In this document: in pieces, positions 35,216 through 47,555 of the stretch
Layout: the number at the start of each line of letters is the position of its first letter
Position numbering within the stretch: the first letter of the stretch is position 1
Assembly (NCBI GenBank): GCA_033961575.1
Contig: CM066733.1
Coordinates: 134,776,421 to 134,840,420 of the forward strand
Reading direction: 5' to 3'
Length of the DNA stretch: 64,000 nt
Source of the DNA: Aselliscus stoliczkanus
Taxonomy: Eukaryota > Chordata > Mammalia > Chiroptera > Hipposideridae
Position numbers and translations under genes: made by a program
Notes under the pieces: model-generated
What the model saw: the letters and a program-made list of their open reading frames with translations, nothing else
The model's database searches: none
Told to the model about the DNA's origin: nothing

Positions 35216-35589
35216 GTGTTTGGGCAGTATCGTGGTTGTAATGCAGATTAGAGCACTGCCCCAGAGACATAAATAAAGTCAAAATTGTTGCTGAATTTCT
35301 TACTCGATTACTTCATTCTCTAGTCAATCCTGGCCATAGAACTATAGGTAATTCTGTAGCCCCAAGCATAATACTAAATAAAATATTAAATAGGGTTTGT
35401 TTATATGTAATGAGCTTCCTTCAGAATGCCCCCCAACACACACATACATATGTGGCCTCAATCTCATGAGGGGTCTGTATTCAGGGGATTTCTTTTCATT
35501 ACACACCCAGGGAGACTGAGGCATCTTTTCCTCTCTCAGAAATCACAGAGGATAGAGACTGTCTGTAAGCCTGTCTCCCTCTGTTTCTT

Positions 35590-35725
35590 CCCTTTACATG
35601 AAGTTCCCTGAAGACAGAGAGTCTCTATTTTTCTTGGAATTCCAGCACCCATTGATGATGATGATGATAATGATGATGTCCCTGGCATGGAAACAGTGTT
35701 TTGTCATTTAATGAATAAATTTGTA
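35590..35725 (+). repeat. L2 3' end with (GAT)n
   Basis: AAGACAGAGAGTCTCTATTT, CCAGCACCCATTGATGATG with seven or so GAT units, then TTAATGAATAAAT. It looks like an L2 terminus carrying a small trinucleotide expansion (35654-35678). Confidence 0.5.
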
Positions 35726-35743
35726 TGCTATCTGGGATACACT

Positions 35744-35754
35744 GGGGATTTTCC
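35744..35754 (+). promoter_or_regulatory. NF-kB-type site
   Basis: GGGGATTTTCC fits the 11-mer kB consensus. It lies outside recognised repeats. An identical 11-mer is at 38031-38041. Confidence 0.25.
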
Positions 35755-36104
35755 TCCACGGCATTTCCTCTCCAATATGGAATAAACTAAGATTAGAGCA
35801 CAGAGGCCAGCCAGAAATGTATTTGGTGGCCAATCATGGGCCAACTTGGATGTTTAACTTTCCTGAGACAAAGATAAAAGGAAAGGAACAAAAGAAAATT
35901 AGGGTGGGCTCTGGCCCTTAAAGAGAGGCTAGTGGGCTTAAGGTACAGGTCTTTTCCCGACTTCCTTTGGGGAGGTCATCCAACAACCTTGGCAACAAAA
36001 GTACCATAATCAAGTGTAAGAGGAGAGCTCTTATGGGGTCAGAGGTGTCCCTAGCTGCAAATTCTCCCACTGCGAGGTCTCCTAGAAGTAACTGGAGAGT
36101 GAGA

Positions 36105-36200
36105 ATTTGGAAACTCAGTCTCCTGTCTTCTCATTAACCAGCTGAATGGTATTGAGCAAGCCACTGAACCGTCTATGGTTAGTCTTTTCATCCATAAAAG
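36105..36200. repeat. MIR-like SINE
   Basis: GAATGGTATTGAGCAAGCC, then TTTTCATCCATAAAAGG, is MIR-like. Confidence 0.5.
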
Positions 36201-36739
36201 GAATGGCTAAAAGTTGTTTTCCTGCCCACAGTGTAGTAGTCAAAACAAAAACTAGGCAATACCTGTAAAACCTCTTTACAGTGGAATTCTTTGCGTGCTA
36301 TGTGACGTGACATAGATAGCAAAGCACTGTATTAGTCACTGAGGTGCCCAGGAGTTTGCTGCAGAAGCGCCATGGTTAAGGCCACTCTGATTAGCCCCCA
36401 GATCTAGCACAGGACCTGGAAGTGAGCATAGGTGACTGCATAGTTGCCCATTTTGCCTGTCATCTTAGCTGTAAATTATGCTATTGTCTCTCTGGACAAA
36501 AGATAAGAGCCCAAGGGAACTTTCCAAGATACTTTAAGCTATTCATTCCCTCCCCTATCTGAGCCCCCCAGCTAGAAGGTAATAACCAGAGACTCGTTGA
36601 AAATGTTGAATTACCTGTCTGGGTCTGCTAGACCTGCTACCTGTGAATGCCCAGAACAGATCTGTGAGGGACCTTGAAGGGTTAGTCAGCATCCACGGGG
36701 CCTTCACCTCTCTTTGTCCTTCACAACTATTCTTCCCAT

Positions 36740-36968
36740 CCACTTTTGCACATGATTGTAGACCCTAACTGTTCCTCTCTATCCCTCTTGATAAAATCCA
36801 AATTACCCAATATCCACAAGAACAATTCCTTCTTTAGAGAACCATCCTTGACTAACTAGCCACGAGGCTAGCTGATTTCCTACCTACCTCCTCCTGCTCC
36901 TAAAACACTACTTCCCCAAGAGAGAAGGCCCCTTTGGCATCTCCTCATGCCTGGCATTCTAAATAAAG
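36740..36968 (+). repeat. L2 fragment
   Basis: GAGAACCATCCTTGACTAAC, CTCCTCCTGCTCCTAAAACAC and TGCCTGGCATTCTAAATAAA follow the L2 3' layout. Confidence 0.5.
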
Positions 36969-38030
36969 GCTTATGTTCATTGTGCTCTTATTGTTTTTTT
37001 CCTCTGCTCTAAGTGGCCTGGGTCCTGACTTTGTGGCAAGTGGGTACGTACCCTGGATAGGGAAGACACTAGATAGGTATTTCTTATTTTCTGACTTCCT
37101 TTCACAGTCAGTAGAAAAAAAAGGCATGTTTCCTTCTCTTCTAACTGTTGTAATCATTTAAATGGGTCTGAGCTTTGTTGGGAAGAAAAGAAATATTTTT
37201 CTTCTACCCATCTTAGGTTCTCCAACTGGAGCCCTATAAATTGGGCTGACAAAAGACAGATTAACAAGAGAAAAACAAACAGAAGCTTATTCACATGTAC
37301 TTATTACATGAGGGAGCACTCAGTGATGAGTGACTCAAAGGGGGTGATTAGAACATTGGATCTACGGATCTAAGTTAGTAGGGGAAAGGGAGGGGGAGAA
37401 AGAGCACTTATGGAAAAGCAAATGACTTTTTGGAAAGGTTAATGGGTTCTTAGGAGAATAGATGGAAGATATGATAATTTGTGAGATGTTTTCCTGGGTG
37501 TGGTGCCAACTTATCCTATCCCAGAAGAGGAGTCGAGTTGCCCCAGATGGGGATTTATGACAATTGAATTCTGGGAGGCTCTGCTTTTAGGCAGATTAAG
37601 AATTTCAAGAGTTCAAATGCCTTCAGCTCAAAAGAATTCTTATTTCAAAGTGTTATATTTGAGGGTCGTATATCCTGCTCCCCTTAAACCTTCTGTACCA
37701 AGTTACTATACTTTGTGTTATAGAATTGACATTTAGGACTAAACAAGTCTTCAGTCTTGCTTTGGGTAGGGTAGGGACGAGGGTCAGACAAGTGAAGCAC
37801 TCTTCCTAACTATAAAATTTAAGGGGGTGCAAAACTCAGTCAAGATAGTAATTTTAATGCAATATTTAAAAAAATATAAATGCAAACGATCCATGAGGGG
37901 TAAAATATAAAAATTTTAAATTAAGCTAGGATCAGTATTATTGAATACAGGCCACTGACCTTTGGGATCTATTTCTGATATTTTTTTTTTTTATTATGAT
38001 TGCTTCATAGTCTGGGCACCTACTTCCAGT

Positions 38031-38041
38031 GGGGATTTTCC
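38031..38041 (+). promoter_or_regulatory. NF-kB-type site
   Basis: GGGGATTTTCC fits the kB consensus. It is the second identical copy within 2.3 kb and is also outside recognised repeats. Confidence 0.25.
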
Positions 38042-39920
38042 TAAGCCACAGCATCCTCAAAAGTCTCCCATGTGCTCCTCTCCTTCCTTTATCTGTGATT
38101 CCATCCACATGTGCTTCATAGCAGCAACCCATATTTCTCAGCCATGTGTCAGGCACTAAGCCTGACTCATGTCAGGTAATCCTCACAATCTCCACAGGTA
38201 CCAATAAAGTAGGTCCTCACTCAGAATAAAATTGTTGGGCTGGGGAAAAAAAGGGGTGGGGTTGGGTCTCAGTTTCAGATAAAAAAATCACCTCAGATCT
38301 TTATAGTTGTTTCCTTTCAAGTATTGTTCTGGGCGCCACTCACCGTCTTTAGACAAGGACCAGCCCTGCAGAGAGGTTCTCCAAAACCCAAAGCCTCTCT
38401 TCTCCGGACATGCCAGTTTTCTTTCTGCTGTGTGAGCTGCTGTGATCACCATTAGAGCCAACAAAAAGCAGCAAATTTACAAGGCGTCATTAAAACACTG
38501 CTCAATTCCCTTTCTCTCACTCCCAGAAGCTCATTAATAGACTAACTGGTCAACCTCCTGGAATGTGCCTTGAAAAGGATAGAATAGATGAAAGAAAATG
38601 TTCACAAGGTGAGAGGAATCTAAGGCCTAAGAGTTGCCTGAAATGGCCCAACTCTCATTAGGGGTTGGCAGCTTCAGCTGCTGCATTGCTACTGAGGGTT
38701 CCCAAATTCCATCCATAGTGAATGGCAGTCTGATGTTTACCTAAAAAGGCTGCCCTCTGGAAACGTTCCTGCTTATCCTGCAAATAATTAATAAGTGAGG
38801 AAAAAAGAACCAAAAGACTTGTTATAAAACACTCTGCAGAAACTCCTCACTGGAAGTGCCCAGACTATGCGTCCACTGACATAGAAAGTATTGTGCATTT
38901 CAAGTTGATGGTGCTCAAGTAAAGGAGATATTTTAAAATATTTAATGGAAAACTCTTAACCACCAAGCCTTGCATTTGGTGTCACTGCTCCCAGGAAGGA
39001 GACAGGAAGTAAGTGGGACATCTTTATCTGCCTTCCACTTTTTAAATGGAGGCAAAGAATCAGCTTCTATGAATCTTTTAGGAGACAGTGAGAAGGAGTT
39101 CCCCGCCTCGGTCCTGATATTGTCCTATCAGCTCCACGCTGGGGCTGCTGAGAGGCACAGCACATTACTGTTGTACAGAAAGTCATTTACAGGGAGGATA
39201 GGATATAAAATAGAAACTGGACTGGGCCAACCATGGACCTCTTGTATCCCAAATTAAACCCACAGCGATACATGATCTCTCCGCCCCTTACCTTGCAGGG
39301 TAACCAGAACACACCAACTAACTCCTGCTGAACTATATGTAAGCTATCCTCTGAGCCACCATACAAAGCCCATCTGTGAAAAACCATCTCTCCTTATGGG
39401 GCTGGTGCATTTTAAAGCAATTTTATTTAATTTTTACTTTTTAAAAATAAGTTGGTTTTTAATTTTTAAGGAAAAAATGCTCGTGAAAGAATTTATGTGT
39501 TCTTGGGACTATTTTTGCATTACGTGTAACTGATATTCTAGGTTACAAAGAGATTCCTGTGCTTGTTGGCTCCAGACTGAGTCTTCTCAGCTCCCAGCAC
39601 AGGGTAACCAGAGCACAGCTTCACAAGTGAGATCCCCCACTGAGAAACCACTGCCCAGATCTGGAACATCTCCTTGGTGCAAACCACAATACAGAAAATT
39701 TGAAAAGTACAGAGAAGCCTAAAGAAGAAAAAAAAGTCCCTTATCATTTCACCACTTTCAGCATTTTGATGAAAATACATTTTTGTCGATGCAATGGTTG
39801 TTTCACAGATTTTAAGAAAACATCTTGATTTTGAATGAAACCCTGGGGTGGGGGGAATTGGGCCATATAAATTTTAAGGACTTGACCATATTGCAGATGG
39901 ACTTTAAAAGCCATGAGGGG

Positions 39921-39922
<2 letters not shown>

Positions 39923-39954
<32 letters not shown>
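39923..39954. repeat. (GA)n microsatellite
   Basis: About 15 uninterrupted GA units. Confidence 0.97.
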
Positions 39955-39957
<3 letters not shown>

Positions 39958-41040
39958 CTAAATATAACAAACTTCCCCAAAAGGCAATCTTAAATCTAAC
40001 TGAAGTCATACTATTTTTAAAAGTGGAAATCCCCTCTTTCACCACACAACTCAGTGGTCGAGCCATCTAAGAATTCAGCTTTTGTGCCAGTGATAGGACC
40101 AGCACGTCCTTCAGTGAATGCCAGGGTCACTCCTCTTCCTTCCTGTCGCCCAGAGGGTCAGTAACAAGCGCTGTCAGTTAAACGTGACACCTGGTGCCCA
40201 CAAGCTGCCTCCCGTGAGAGTCAAATACCGCATGCTGATGCGGTTCCCACTTAAAATGGATGGTCCTTTTGAAGCATTCCTTTTCAAGCCTCGTTTCAGT
40301 TCTGTGCTAGTTTCTGGATGTTAGCCATGGAACCAATTGCATTTGCATTAAATGTTTTTTTAAAAGGCTTATATTTGAAAAATGAACTTCAATAATTCTC
40401 TAACCTTTAACATGGCCTGAAGGAGAAATCTAGCAGTTTCTTTTTGTAAATGTTAAATATAGGAGAGATATCAGTCACTTTATAAACAAAGCCAAGTTTG
40501 TCCACAAGCTTACACTGCCCCTCAAAGTTCATTTCCACATTCAATTTGAGTTGGGCTATTTTTAGGGTGTCAAATAGCCTGCGAAGGACATTTCTGCATT
40601 CTTGATGTTGGAGACAACATCTGCAGAAACTGGTTTCAAGACAGGCCTCAGCCACCTACAACACAGCTCTTTATATCTTTCTCCACTGTGTAGCCTCTGA
40701 GGAACAGTGAATGAGCACAGAATCCCCATCAAAGTGAACTATTCCCTTACGTACTTAGGTTTACAATAAATTTGAGTGGAATTTACAGCTCTTTCCCATA
40801 TACCTTGCGGGCTACTGTTGAAACAGTTTTTCTTCATTTATTTTCACTGCTAAGCCCTGACATGATATAATATCTCAAAAGCCCCTAAGTTTAAAGAGAA
40901 AGAAATAAAATCACGTTTTACATAACTGAAGATGGAGGCCTCCCCCTGCTTATTAATGTCCATCAGTATAATTCCTTACTTTTTAATGTGCTGTGTATTT
41001 CTGTCGTTTAGACTGAGTTTGTGATGTATTTGGCCAAGGC

Positions 41041-41780
41041 TTGAGAAACACAAAAGTGAGGGGCCCCCCGCCTGCAAGGGGAATCAGATGCAACCTCTCA
41101 GTCTACGCTGTGGCCTCACAGCAGCCTCTCCGTTTGCCTCCCTGCATTCGCCAGTAAGGGCAGGGCCTCACGGGGACAGGATATTCACTATGTTTATGGC
41201 AAAACCCCATGGGACCCTAAGAGAGAGGGCGGGTCAGCCAATGAAGGGCAAATACCCTAAATATGCACATTACGGCGGCCTAAGACAAGCGCCATCCTTG
41301 GGTACCCTGGGAAGAATCAAGGAGGTGAAGCATGTGGGGCCTAAGGGCCTGTGAACCCTTATCTGCAGAGCTAACAGCCTGCCAAAGAGAGAATTCTTCC
41401 TAAGAAGATAACAGCAGTCCTCCTTGCATTCTTGCCTCTAAGTCTCATAGTGAACCATTATCTGTTCCCGTAGGAGGCAAGGTCGTATTGAACAAAGGGT
41501 CTTTCGGCTGAGGGAGTCTGTGAGGCATAGGGAGATTTGGCTAAATTCTTGGGTGATGCATGTGATTTACAGACCTCGGAAAGAATAAAGCCCCTTCCCT
41601 GATTGTACTCAATAAAAGTTGCAAGCTGACCAGATTCGTGGCTCCTGTCCATCAGACAGAGTTCCCTGGCTCACATTGCTTTTTAAACTATCCCTGACTC
41701 TTGCTCTTTATTTCTTTTTCTGAGTCCCCGCCGGTCCTCTCAAGGAAGCTAGACCCAGCCGCGCAGAGACGCGACACTAC
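41041..41780 (+). mobile_element. solo endogenous retroviral LTR
   Basis: About 740 bp, GC-richer than its flanks, with an LTR layout. A CCAAT-like box (AGCCAATGAA near 41236) and an AT-rich start region (TAAATATGC) come first. Two polyadenylation signals follow (AATAAA near 41585 and CAATAAAAG near 41611), with a TGGCTCCTGTCCATCAG segment after them. The U5-like end GGTCCTCTCAAGG runs to GCGACACTACA. No retroviral gene is next to it, so it is a solo LTR. Exact ends and target duplication could not be fixed. The layout resembles class I or II ERVs; I cannot choose between them. Confidence 0.75.
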
Positions 41781-41792
41781 ACTGTACACTTT

Positions 41793-42186
41793 ATTTTTTT
41801 TAAAGATTTTATTGGGTAATGGGGGAGGGGAACAGCATTAGGGAATTGGGAAAGGGAAACAGACAAGTTGCTGTCCTTTTGTTCTTCAGTCTAGTTGTGG
41901 AGGACGTCACTTCACTGGCCCATGTTGGTATTATCATTGCACTCTTTCTGGGTGAGGCAGTCGTTCACTGGCCACTGGGTGGCCACTCATGGCAGCTCAC
42001 GGCAGCCCACTGCAGCCGCACTGCAGCCTACGCCACAGCAGCCCAGCTCCAGGTGGAGCTGTTGTTCACCATGTTAGCTGTAGAGGGCAGTGTCACTGGC
42101 CCTCAGGTGGGATATGAACCACGCTCTGCTGCTCAGAGCTGGTGCTCCCATGCCAACTCTTAACCAACGCGCCATATGGCCAGCCC
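41793..42186 (-). mobile_element. composite SINE, antisense
   Basis: It begins AAAGATTTTATTGGG (tail) and ends GCGCCATATGGCCAGCCC (head). The imperfect target duplication ACTGTAYACTTT lies at 41781-41792 and 42191-42202, directly at the edge of the ERV LTR. The GC-rich middle is shorter than in the copies at 27681 and 30529. Confidence 0.88.
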
Positions 42187-42204
42187 ACATACTGTATACT
42201 TTTA

Positions 42205-42840
42205 AAAATTAACTTTTTTTCTTGATTATGTAGGTAATTTGGTTTACTTTGGAAATTTTGGAAAATATTGAAAAACATCAAGAAGGAAATAAAATTATCA
42301 ATATAGGTCATCTCCCCCAAATTGTCACTCAACATTCCAAAAAATATTCCTCTGGCATTCTTTTCTATGCTCGTAAACACACATTGCCACCACCACTCCT
42401 CTAGGTAGGATCATGCTAGACATGTTGTTTTATGAAATAATTTTTTTTCACTTACTATTGTAATAATTTTCCTATCATTAATTTTATTCATTCAATATTT
42501 TGTTTGTCATTATAAAACCCCAGAGAAATAGCTGAGGCAATTATTAGCCGAACTGTACAGGTTAGGAGAGTGCAGCATAGAGGCATTCAGTTAAAGTCAT
42601 AGAACAGCTCAGTTGAGGTTTCCCAGCTGCCATTACAGTGTTCTTCTCGTTCATGATATTGAAAGGGCAGAAAAGCACAGACTGAGGTATCCCTGATATT
42701 CCTTGGCAAGGATCAGAGACATGAATGATAGGTAGTTACTACAGTGATTCCTGGAGAACAAAAAGCTAGATAACAATTTATGGTTAGAATGACTACAGCT
42801 ATAATGATACTACTGTACAAATGAGAGAAATACTTTTTTT
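42205..42840. other. intergenic, AT-rich
   Basis: No gene is seen. Parts (TTTGGAAATTTTGGAAAATA, ATAGGTCATCTCCCCC) look like old LINE-derived sequence, but the family is not clear. Confidence 0.4.
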
Positions 42841-43026
42841 TAGGAATTTAAACATATTCGGGCAATGTTGGTGAAGATGTAGAATTCTCATCCATGGTTG
42901 ATGGGAGTATAAATTGGTACCTCCTCTTTGAAAAATGGTGAAACATAATTAATACACCCTTATGCTAAAACCAAGCATTTCCAGTCCTACGTATATACCT
43001 GAGAGAGAGAGAGAGCAAAGCAAGGT

Positions 43027-43241
43027 ATAACAGACTATGGTGTGCAGGCCAGATATGGTCTTTATAAATAAAGGTTTGTTGAAATACAGCCACATCCATT
43101 TGGATATGTATTGTATAGGTGCTTTTGCACTACAACAGCATAATTGAGTAATTGTGACAAAGACACTATGACCTGCAAATCCTAAAGTAAATTTACTATC
43201 TGGCCTTTACAGAAAACGTATTGCTGCACCCTGCCTAAGAG
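43027..43241. mobile_element. hAT-Charlie-type fossil nested in L1
   Basis: CAGACTATGGTGTGCAGGCC, TAAATAAAGGTTTGTTG, CTATCTGGCCTTTACAG are landmarks of a common mammalian hAT MITE. Both ends lie inside L1-like sequence. Confidence 0.7.
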
Positions 43242-43659
43242 GGGAAAAAACACATCACAAAAGGACATGTACGTGAACATTTATAGCAGTTTTATACACA
43301 ATTGACAAAAACTGAAACCCACCCAAGTGTCTGCCAATGATAGAACAAATAAATGTTGGTATGTTTATACCATGAAATGCTACCCCAAAAAATCAAAAAA
43401 CGAAAAACAAGAAACTTGCTACCTATAATACAACATGGATGTATGTGTATCTCACATACTTAATGCTGAGTGAAAGAAAGCAGACACAAGAGAATATCTA
43501 CAAAATGATTCCATTTGTATAAAGTCCAAGAACAATCCAAAATCTATGGACAGAAGGTAGAATAGAATGAAGGGAGTATAGAGAAGCTTCTAGGTGCTGA
43601 AATCTTCCATATCTTATTCACTTAAATGGATGCATCCATGCTTTAAAAAGTATGTTACA

Positions 43660-43813
43660 AGGGCTGGCCGAGTGGCTCAGTTGGTTAAGAGCTCGCTCGA
43701 AGTGTGAGATGAGCTCTGAGCAACAGCAGTTCGATGCCCAGCCTGAGCTGAGCTGCCGTTGAGCTGCCAACAAGTGGCAGGATGGCTCAGCTAAAATTAA
43801 AAAAAAAAAAAAG
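43660..43813 (+). mobile_element. tRNA-derived SINE, type B, sense
   Basis: GGGCTGGCCGAGTGGCTCAG head, CAGCAGTTCGATGCCC B box, then CCAACAAGTGGCAGGATGGC and an A tail. The target duplication GTATGTTACA lies at 43650-43659 and 43814-43823. Confidence 0.92.
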
Positions 43814-44687
43814 GTATGTTACACTTCAAAAACCTTTTCTTAAAGAAAAAAATTTTAAAGAAAACTTTTAAAGTGTGAGACATTTTCAGAAGAGCTGATA
43901 AAAGGAGTACAGAAAAAAATTTGCTATGATGTGTTCCCACTATATTATGAGAGGTCTCTTCCAATTAGACAGAATAAAGTGACCGTTTTGTTAGCAAAAT
44001 TAATGGAACATGAAAGAAGGTCACATTTGCAAGAGATACGTTTGTTGGCCTTGTGAATGTTCCTCACTGAACAAAATAAGGATCTAGAGCCTGCTCCAGG
44101 AGTGGGCAAGATCTCTGGGCTCAGAGGCTGCCCTAGGGGGGATTCTAAAGGCAGGCAGAGGAGAAGCAAAAGCACCAAGGAGACCAGGGAGGGAGGCCAG
44201 AGAAAGGGACGCATTTATGCCGCTCAAACTGCAGTCATTTCAGGTGGATCTGTATGGACTCCTGGGTGATTTTATGGAAAAAATAAATCATTTGCCAAAA
44301 TCTCTGGAACCTGTGAGAATGTATGATAGACCAAAAATAAGACTACCGTTCTGATAACTGACAGGTCAACACACCCTCACAGATGTTATGGACATAGGTC
44401 CCATGAATTGAATAGATGAATGAAAAAATTCAGCAGAAAAAAAACCTACAAACCTTGGGAGATAGAAAGGAGCAATCTCCATCCATTCTTCTTTTATCAA
44501 CTTTTCATTTTTATTATTGAAATATATTTGACATATAACATTGTGTAAGTTTAAAATGTACACCATGTTGGCCTTTTGAGTTTCCTTTGCTCAGCCCACT
44601 CCAAACTTTTTGGAGTGTATTTTCTTTTCTAATAATGGCTCTTGGGCCACTCTACTGCTCGGGCCTGCTTCTGCTTCTTTGAAATGT

Positions 44688-44805
44688 TTTTTTTTTTTTT
44701 TTTTTTTTTTGAGGGCAGTGTCACTGGCCCTCATATGTGGGACCTGAACCAGGGCCGCTGGCTTCCCAAGCCAGCGCTTAACCACCGTGCCACTCAGCCA
44801 ATCCA
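44688..44805 (-). mobile_element. tRNA-derived SINE, type A, antisense
   Basis: T run, GAGGGCAGTGTCACTGGCCC, and an end at GTGCCACTCAGCCAATCCA. The target duplication TGAAATGT lies at 44680-44687 and 44806-44813. Confidence 0.92.
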
Positions 44806-44886
44806 TGAAATGTATTTTTTTCTTCTAATAAACTGTCTTTTCTGCAACTTTAAAAATAAAAAAATAAAAAATAAATACACAATAAA

Positions 44887-44950
44887 ATGTATACCATGTT
44901 GACCTGGTGTATATATATATATATATACACCAGGTCAACATGGTATACAT
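44887..44950. repeat. 64-bp perfect inverted repeat (palindrome)
   Basis: The arm starting ATGTATACCATGTTGACCTG (44887) is exactly reversed and complemented up to 44950, with an AT-alternating centre at about 44911-44926. There is no spacer and no mismatch. It can form a cruciform or a 32-bp hairpin. Confidence 0.97.
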
Positions 44951-45279
44951 ATATATATATATGATGGCCATGGCAGCGTGAGCTAGCATCTCTCTCAGGT
45001 CACATAGTTATCATTTCTTTTTTGAGATGGGAATTATATAGTATTATAAACATTAAACTTAGCAAGTTTGATGTTTATAGTATTATCTATAATCACTACC
45101 CTCTGTATTAAATCTCCAGGACTTATTTATCTACTAATTTCAAGTTTGTACCCCTAAACATCTCTTATTTCCCCCACTGCCACCCCCTGGTAACACCATT
45201 TACTTTTTGTTTTTACAAGTTTAGCTTTTTATATTTACATTCAATAACTACTTCATTTTTTACTTATTTATATGTATTT

Positions 45280-45660
45280 ACATTTATGCTGGGTCTTTCC
45301 TACGCCTGGAACTTTCTTCCCCTATAAGCATGCTAATAGTCACTCCACTTCCTTCAAGTCTTTGCTCAAATGTCACTTTCTCATCCAAACTTATACAGAC
45401 CCCCTGTTTAAAACTGTAGCCTATACTCCTATCTCAACATTGTAGATTTTCCTTACTTTGCTGGTTTCTTTTCCAAAGTACATGTCACTTCCTTATATAC
45501 TATGCAATTGATTTATTTATTATACCTATTGTCTGTCTCTCTCCCAATAAACGGTGAACACTGTAAGAGCAGAAATTAATTTCTATCTTATTCATTTCTG
45601 CATTCCTGGCATAGGGTAGGTATGCAACAAATATTTGTTCCATGAATAAGTGAATCAAAG
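45280..45660 (+). repeat. L2 LINE 3' end
   Basis: CCTGGAACTTTCTTCCCC, CAAGTCTTTGCTCAAATGTC, and the terminal AACAAATATTTGTTCCATGA follow the L2 consensus closely. Confidence 0.75.
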
Positions 45661-45664
45661 TAGG

Positions 45665-46060
45665 CAACCATCCTTTCTGGCATTAGTATTTAGAATTACT
45701 ATTGTGATCCACATTTTTTTCCCCAAAAAGATTGCAGTAACTTGTACTCCTAACTGGTAATATATGAGCATGCTTATTTCCTCATATTTTTATTAGCTTT
45801 GCATGTTATTAGTCTTTTTAGTTGTGGATTATTTGTCAGAAGCAAATATACTTCATTGGTTTTTTTAATTTTATATGTGTATTAATCATTTTTACTTCTA
45901 GAAATTGCCTGTTTATATTATTTGGCCACTTTTATGTTGAATTGTCTTTTTAACTTAATCATCTCTTTTATAAATGAACTTCTTTATCTGTCACATATAG
46001 TCTAAATATTTTATTTCATTCTCTCTGCCTTTTACACATTTGACTTGAAGCATTTAGATA
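45665..46060. repeat. old L1-like AT-rich fragment
   Basis: TTAGTTGTGGATTATTTGTC and ATTATTTGGCCACTTTTATG resemble antisense L1 3' sequence. Confidence 0.4.
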
Positions 46061-47555
46061 CTTTCTGTTCAGATATGTAAGAATATGAATGTTCCCTTTT
46101 CCTATCTAGATGAAACAAAAGATGTTTATTCTATAGCCAAACTTGATGATGCCTTTTTGCAGGAAAGGATTATTTTCAGGGATCAGGCTCTTAATCAAAT
46201 TGCAATTGTAGTTAGCAGCAAGGGCAGGAAACCGTTAGCAATGCTTTGCATGAAGTCTTGCTTTTCAGGAAAAGGGAAAAAGAAAGATAATTGCTAGGTT
46301 AGGTTTAAATCATTTGACCCATAGAAGAACCCTTTATAAGTCAGTGAGAAGAGACAAATTTGTTTTTGTTTATCTCTTTGTGTTTTAGGAAAACAGAAAA
46401 CCCAATTTGTCTCAGCAAATAATGAGAATTTTATAAAATAATACATTTCATTTGCATAAGGACTTACTGTTTCAACGTGCTTTCATGAATATTATCTGAT
46501 TTGATCCTCAAAAACAAAATCCTTTTACAGAAAAGTAATAAATCAGCAGTGAAGTTTGTAGGCACAGACCGCTGAATTTGGGACCCTTTGTGGTATGAGC
46601 TTTTCTTTGTAGTTCGACAAGTGAAGGTTTGTTATTAAAGATCGAGCCCTTGTTGCCTAAAGAAGTAGAAACCAAAGAAAGTAACAAAGAAGCTGCCTAA
46701 AAGTGTTGTATTGTGAAATTATTTTTAGTGGATTAAGAATTAACAGAGAAAATTATAAAACTGTACAATTTCTTAAAAAAAAGGAAAAAGCAAAAGTAAG
46801 TCAGGAGTTTAGAAAAGCAAACTCTGGCAGCCGTGATCCCATGTTGAGTCGATGACAAAGCCAGACCCCATGGTCACTGTGGAAGATTTCCTATTCAGTT
46901 GAATTATTAGAGTTTTAATAAATAAAAACATTAAAGAAAATGATATTAAAATACTAAGTTGAACAGGTTGGGCTTCAAATAGAATATTTCTCTTTTTTGG
47001 TTTAATAAAAACTTCAAGTTCTTGTGCAAATCCTCCTGTCGTATAAGAAACATTGACATTTACCTGGTACCTATTCTTGCTGTAGGTTAGTATTTATACC
47101 ATTCACAGAATACTCACCAAGAGAAAATGGCTGCTGGCAAGAATTACTCCAGTATTTTATAACCTCTTAAATTTTGAGGTCCTTGTTTTCTCTGCAATCC
47201 ATTCTTCTTGGGTTGGCAGATTGAAGAGATTTTTTTTTTTTTAAGATACAAAAGAATATCAACAACTTTTTAGATAATAATGCATTTCTATTTTATAAAT
47301 AGATGTGTTTGAAAGCTCTTGAATCAATTCAAATATATATGGCAGTCCTGTATTATATACTTTTATTTTCTTCTAAGGGAAATCATAGTAAAGACCATAA
47401 TAAAGCTTAACATAAATTTACCTTTACAAATACTCCCGGTGAGGTGTTAGCACCCCCTGAGATCTGGATATAGAATACAGTACATATTTCTAAGGTAGGG
47501 CTCATTTGTATACTCTGAAACACCTTGGGCTCCCTTAGCTTTAAAACCCAAGCTT
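46061..47555. other. intergenic, unrecognised
   Basis: No gene or clear repeat is seen. The 70-codon frame at 46085-46297 has no recognisable domain, no flanking splice signals that I can support, and no codon bias I can judge; it is left unannotated. Confidence 0.4.

Larger units (their letters stand above)
36970..41040. other. repeat-poor intergenic block of about 4 kb
   Basis: Apart from a (GA)n tract at 39923-39954 and a few homopolymers, I recognise no transposon here. No gene is supported. A kB-type 11-mer lies at 38031. The long repeat-free span makes this a plausible location for conserved non-coding elements. Confidence 0.4.
42841..43860 (+). repeat. old L1 3' region with nested hAT and SINE
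   Basis: Sense L1-like sequence: GGTGAAGATGTAGAATTC, CAATTGACAAAAACTGAAAC, TGCTGAGTGAAAGAAAGCAG. It is interrupted by a hAT fossil (43027-43241) and a type B SINE (43660-43813). Confidence 0.6.
44500..45200. repeat. old L1M fragment with palindrome and SINE
   Basis: TATTTGACATATAACATTG, CACATAGTTATCATTTC and AAGTTTGTACCCCTAAACATC are common old-L1 segments. It is interrupted by a type A SINE (44688-44805) and a 64-bp perfect palindrome (44887-44950). Confidence 0.6.
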
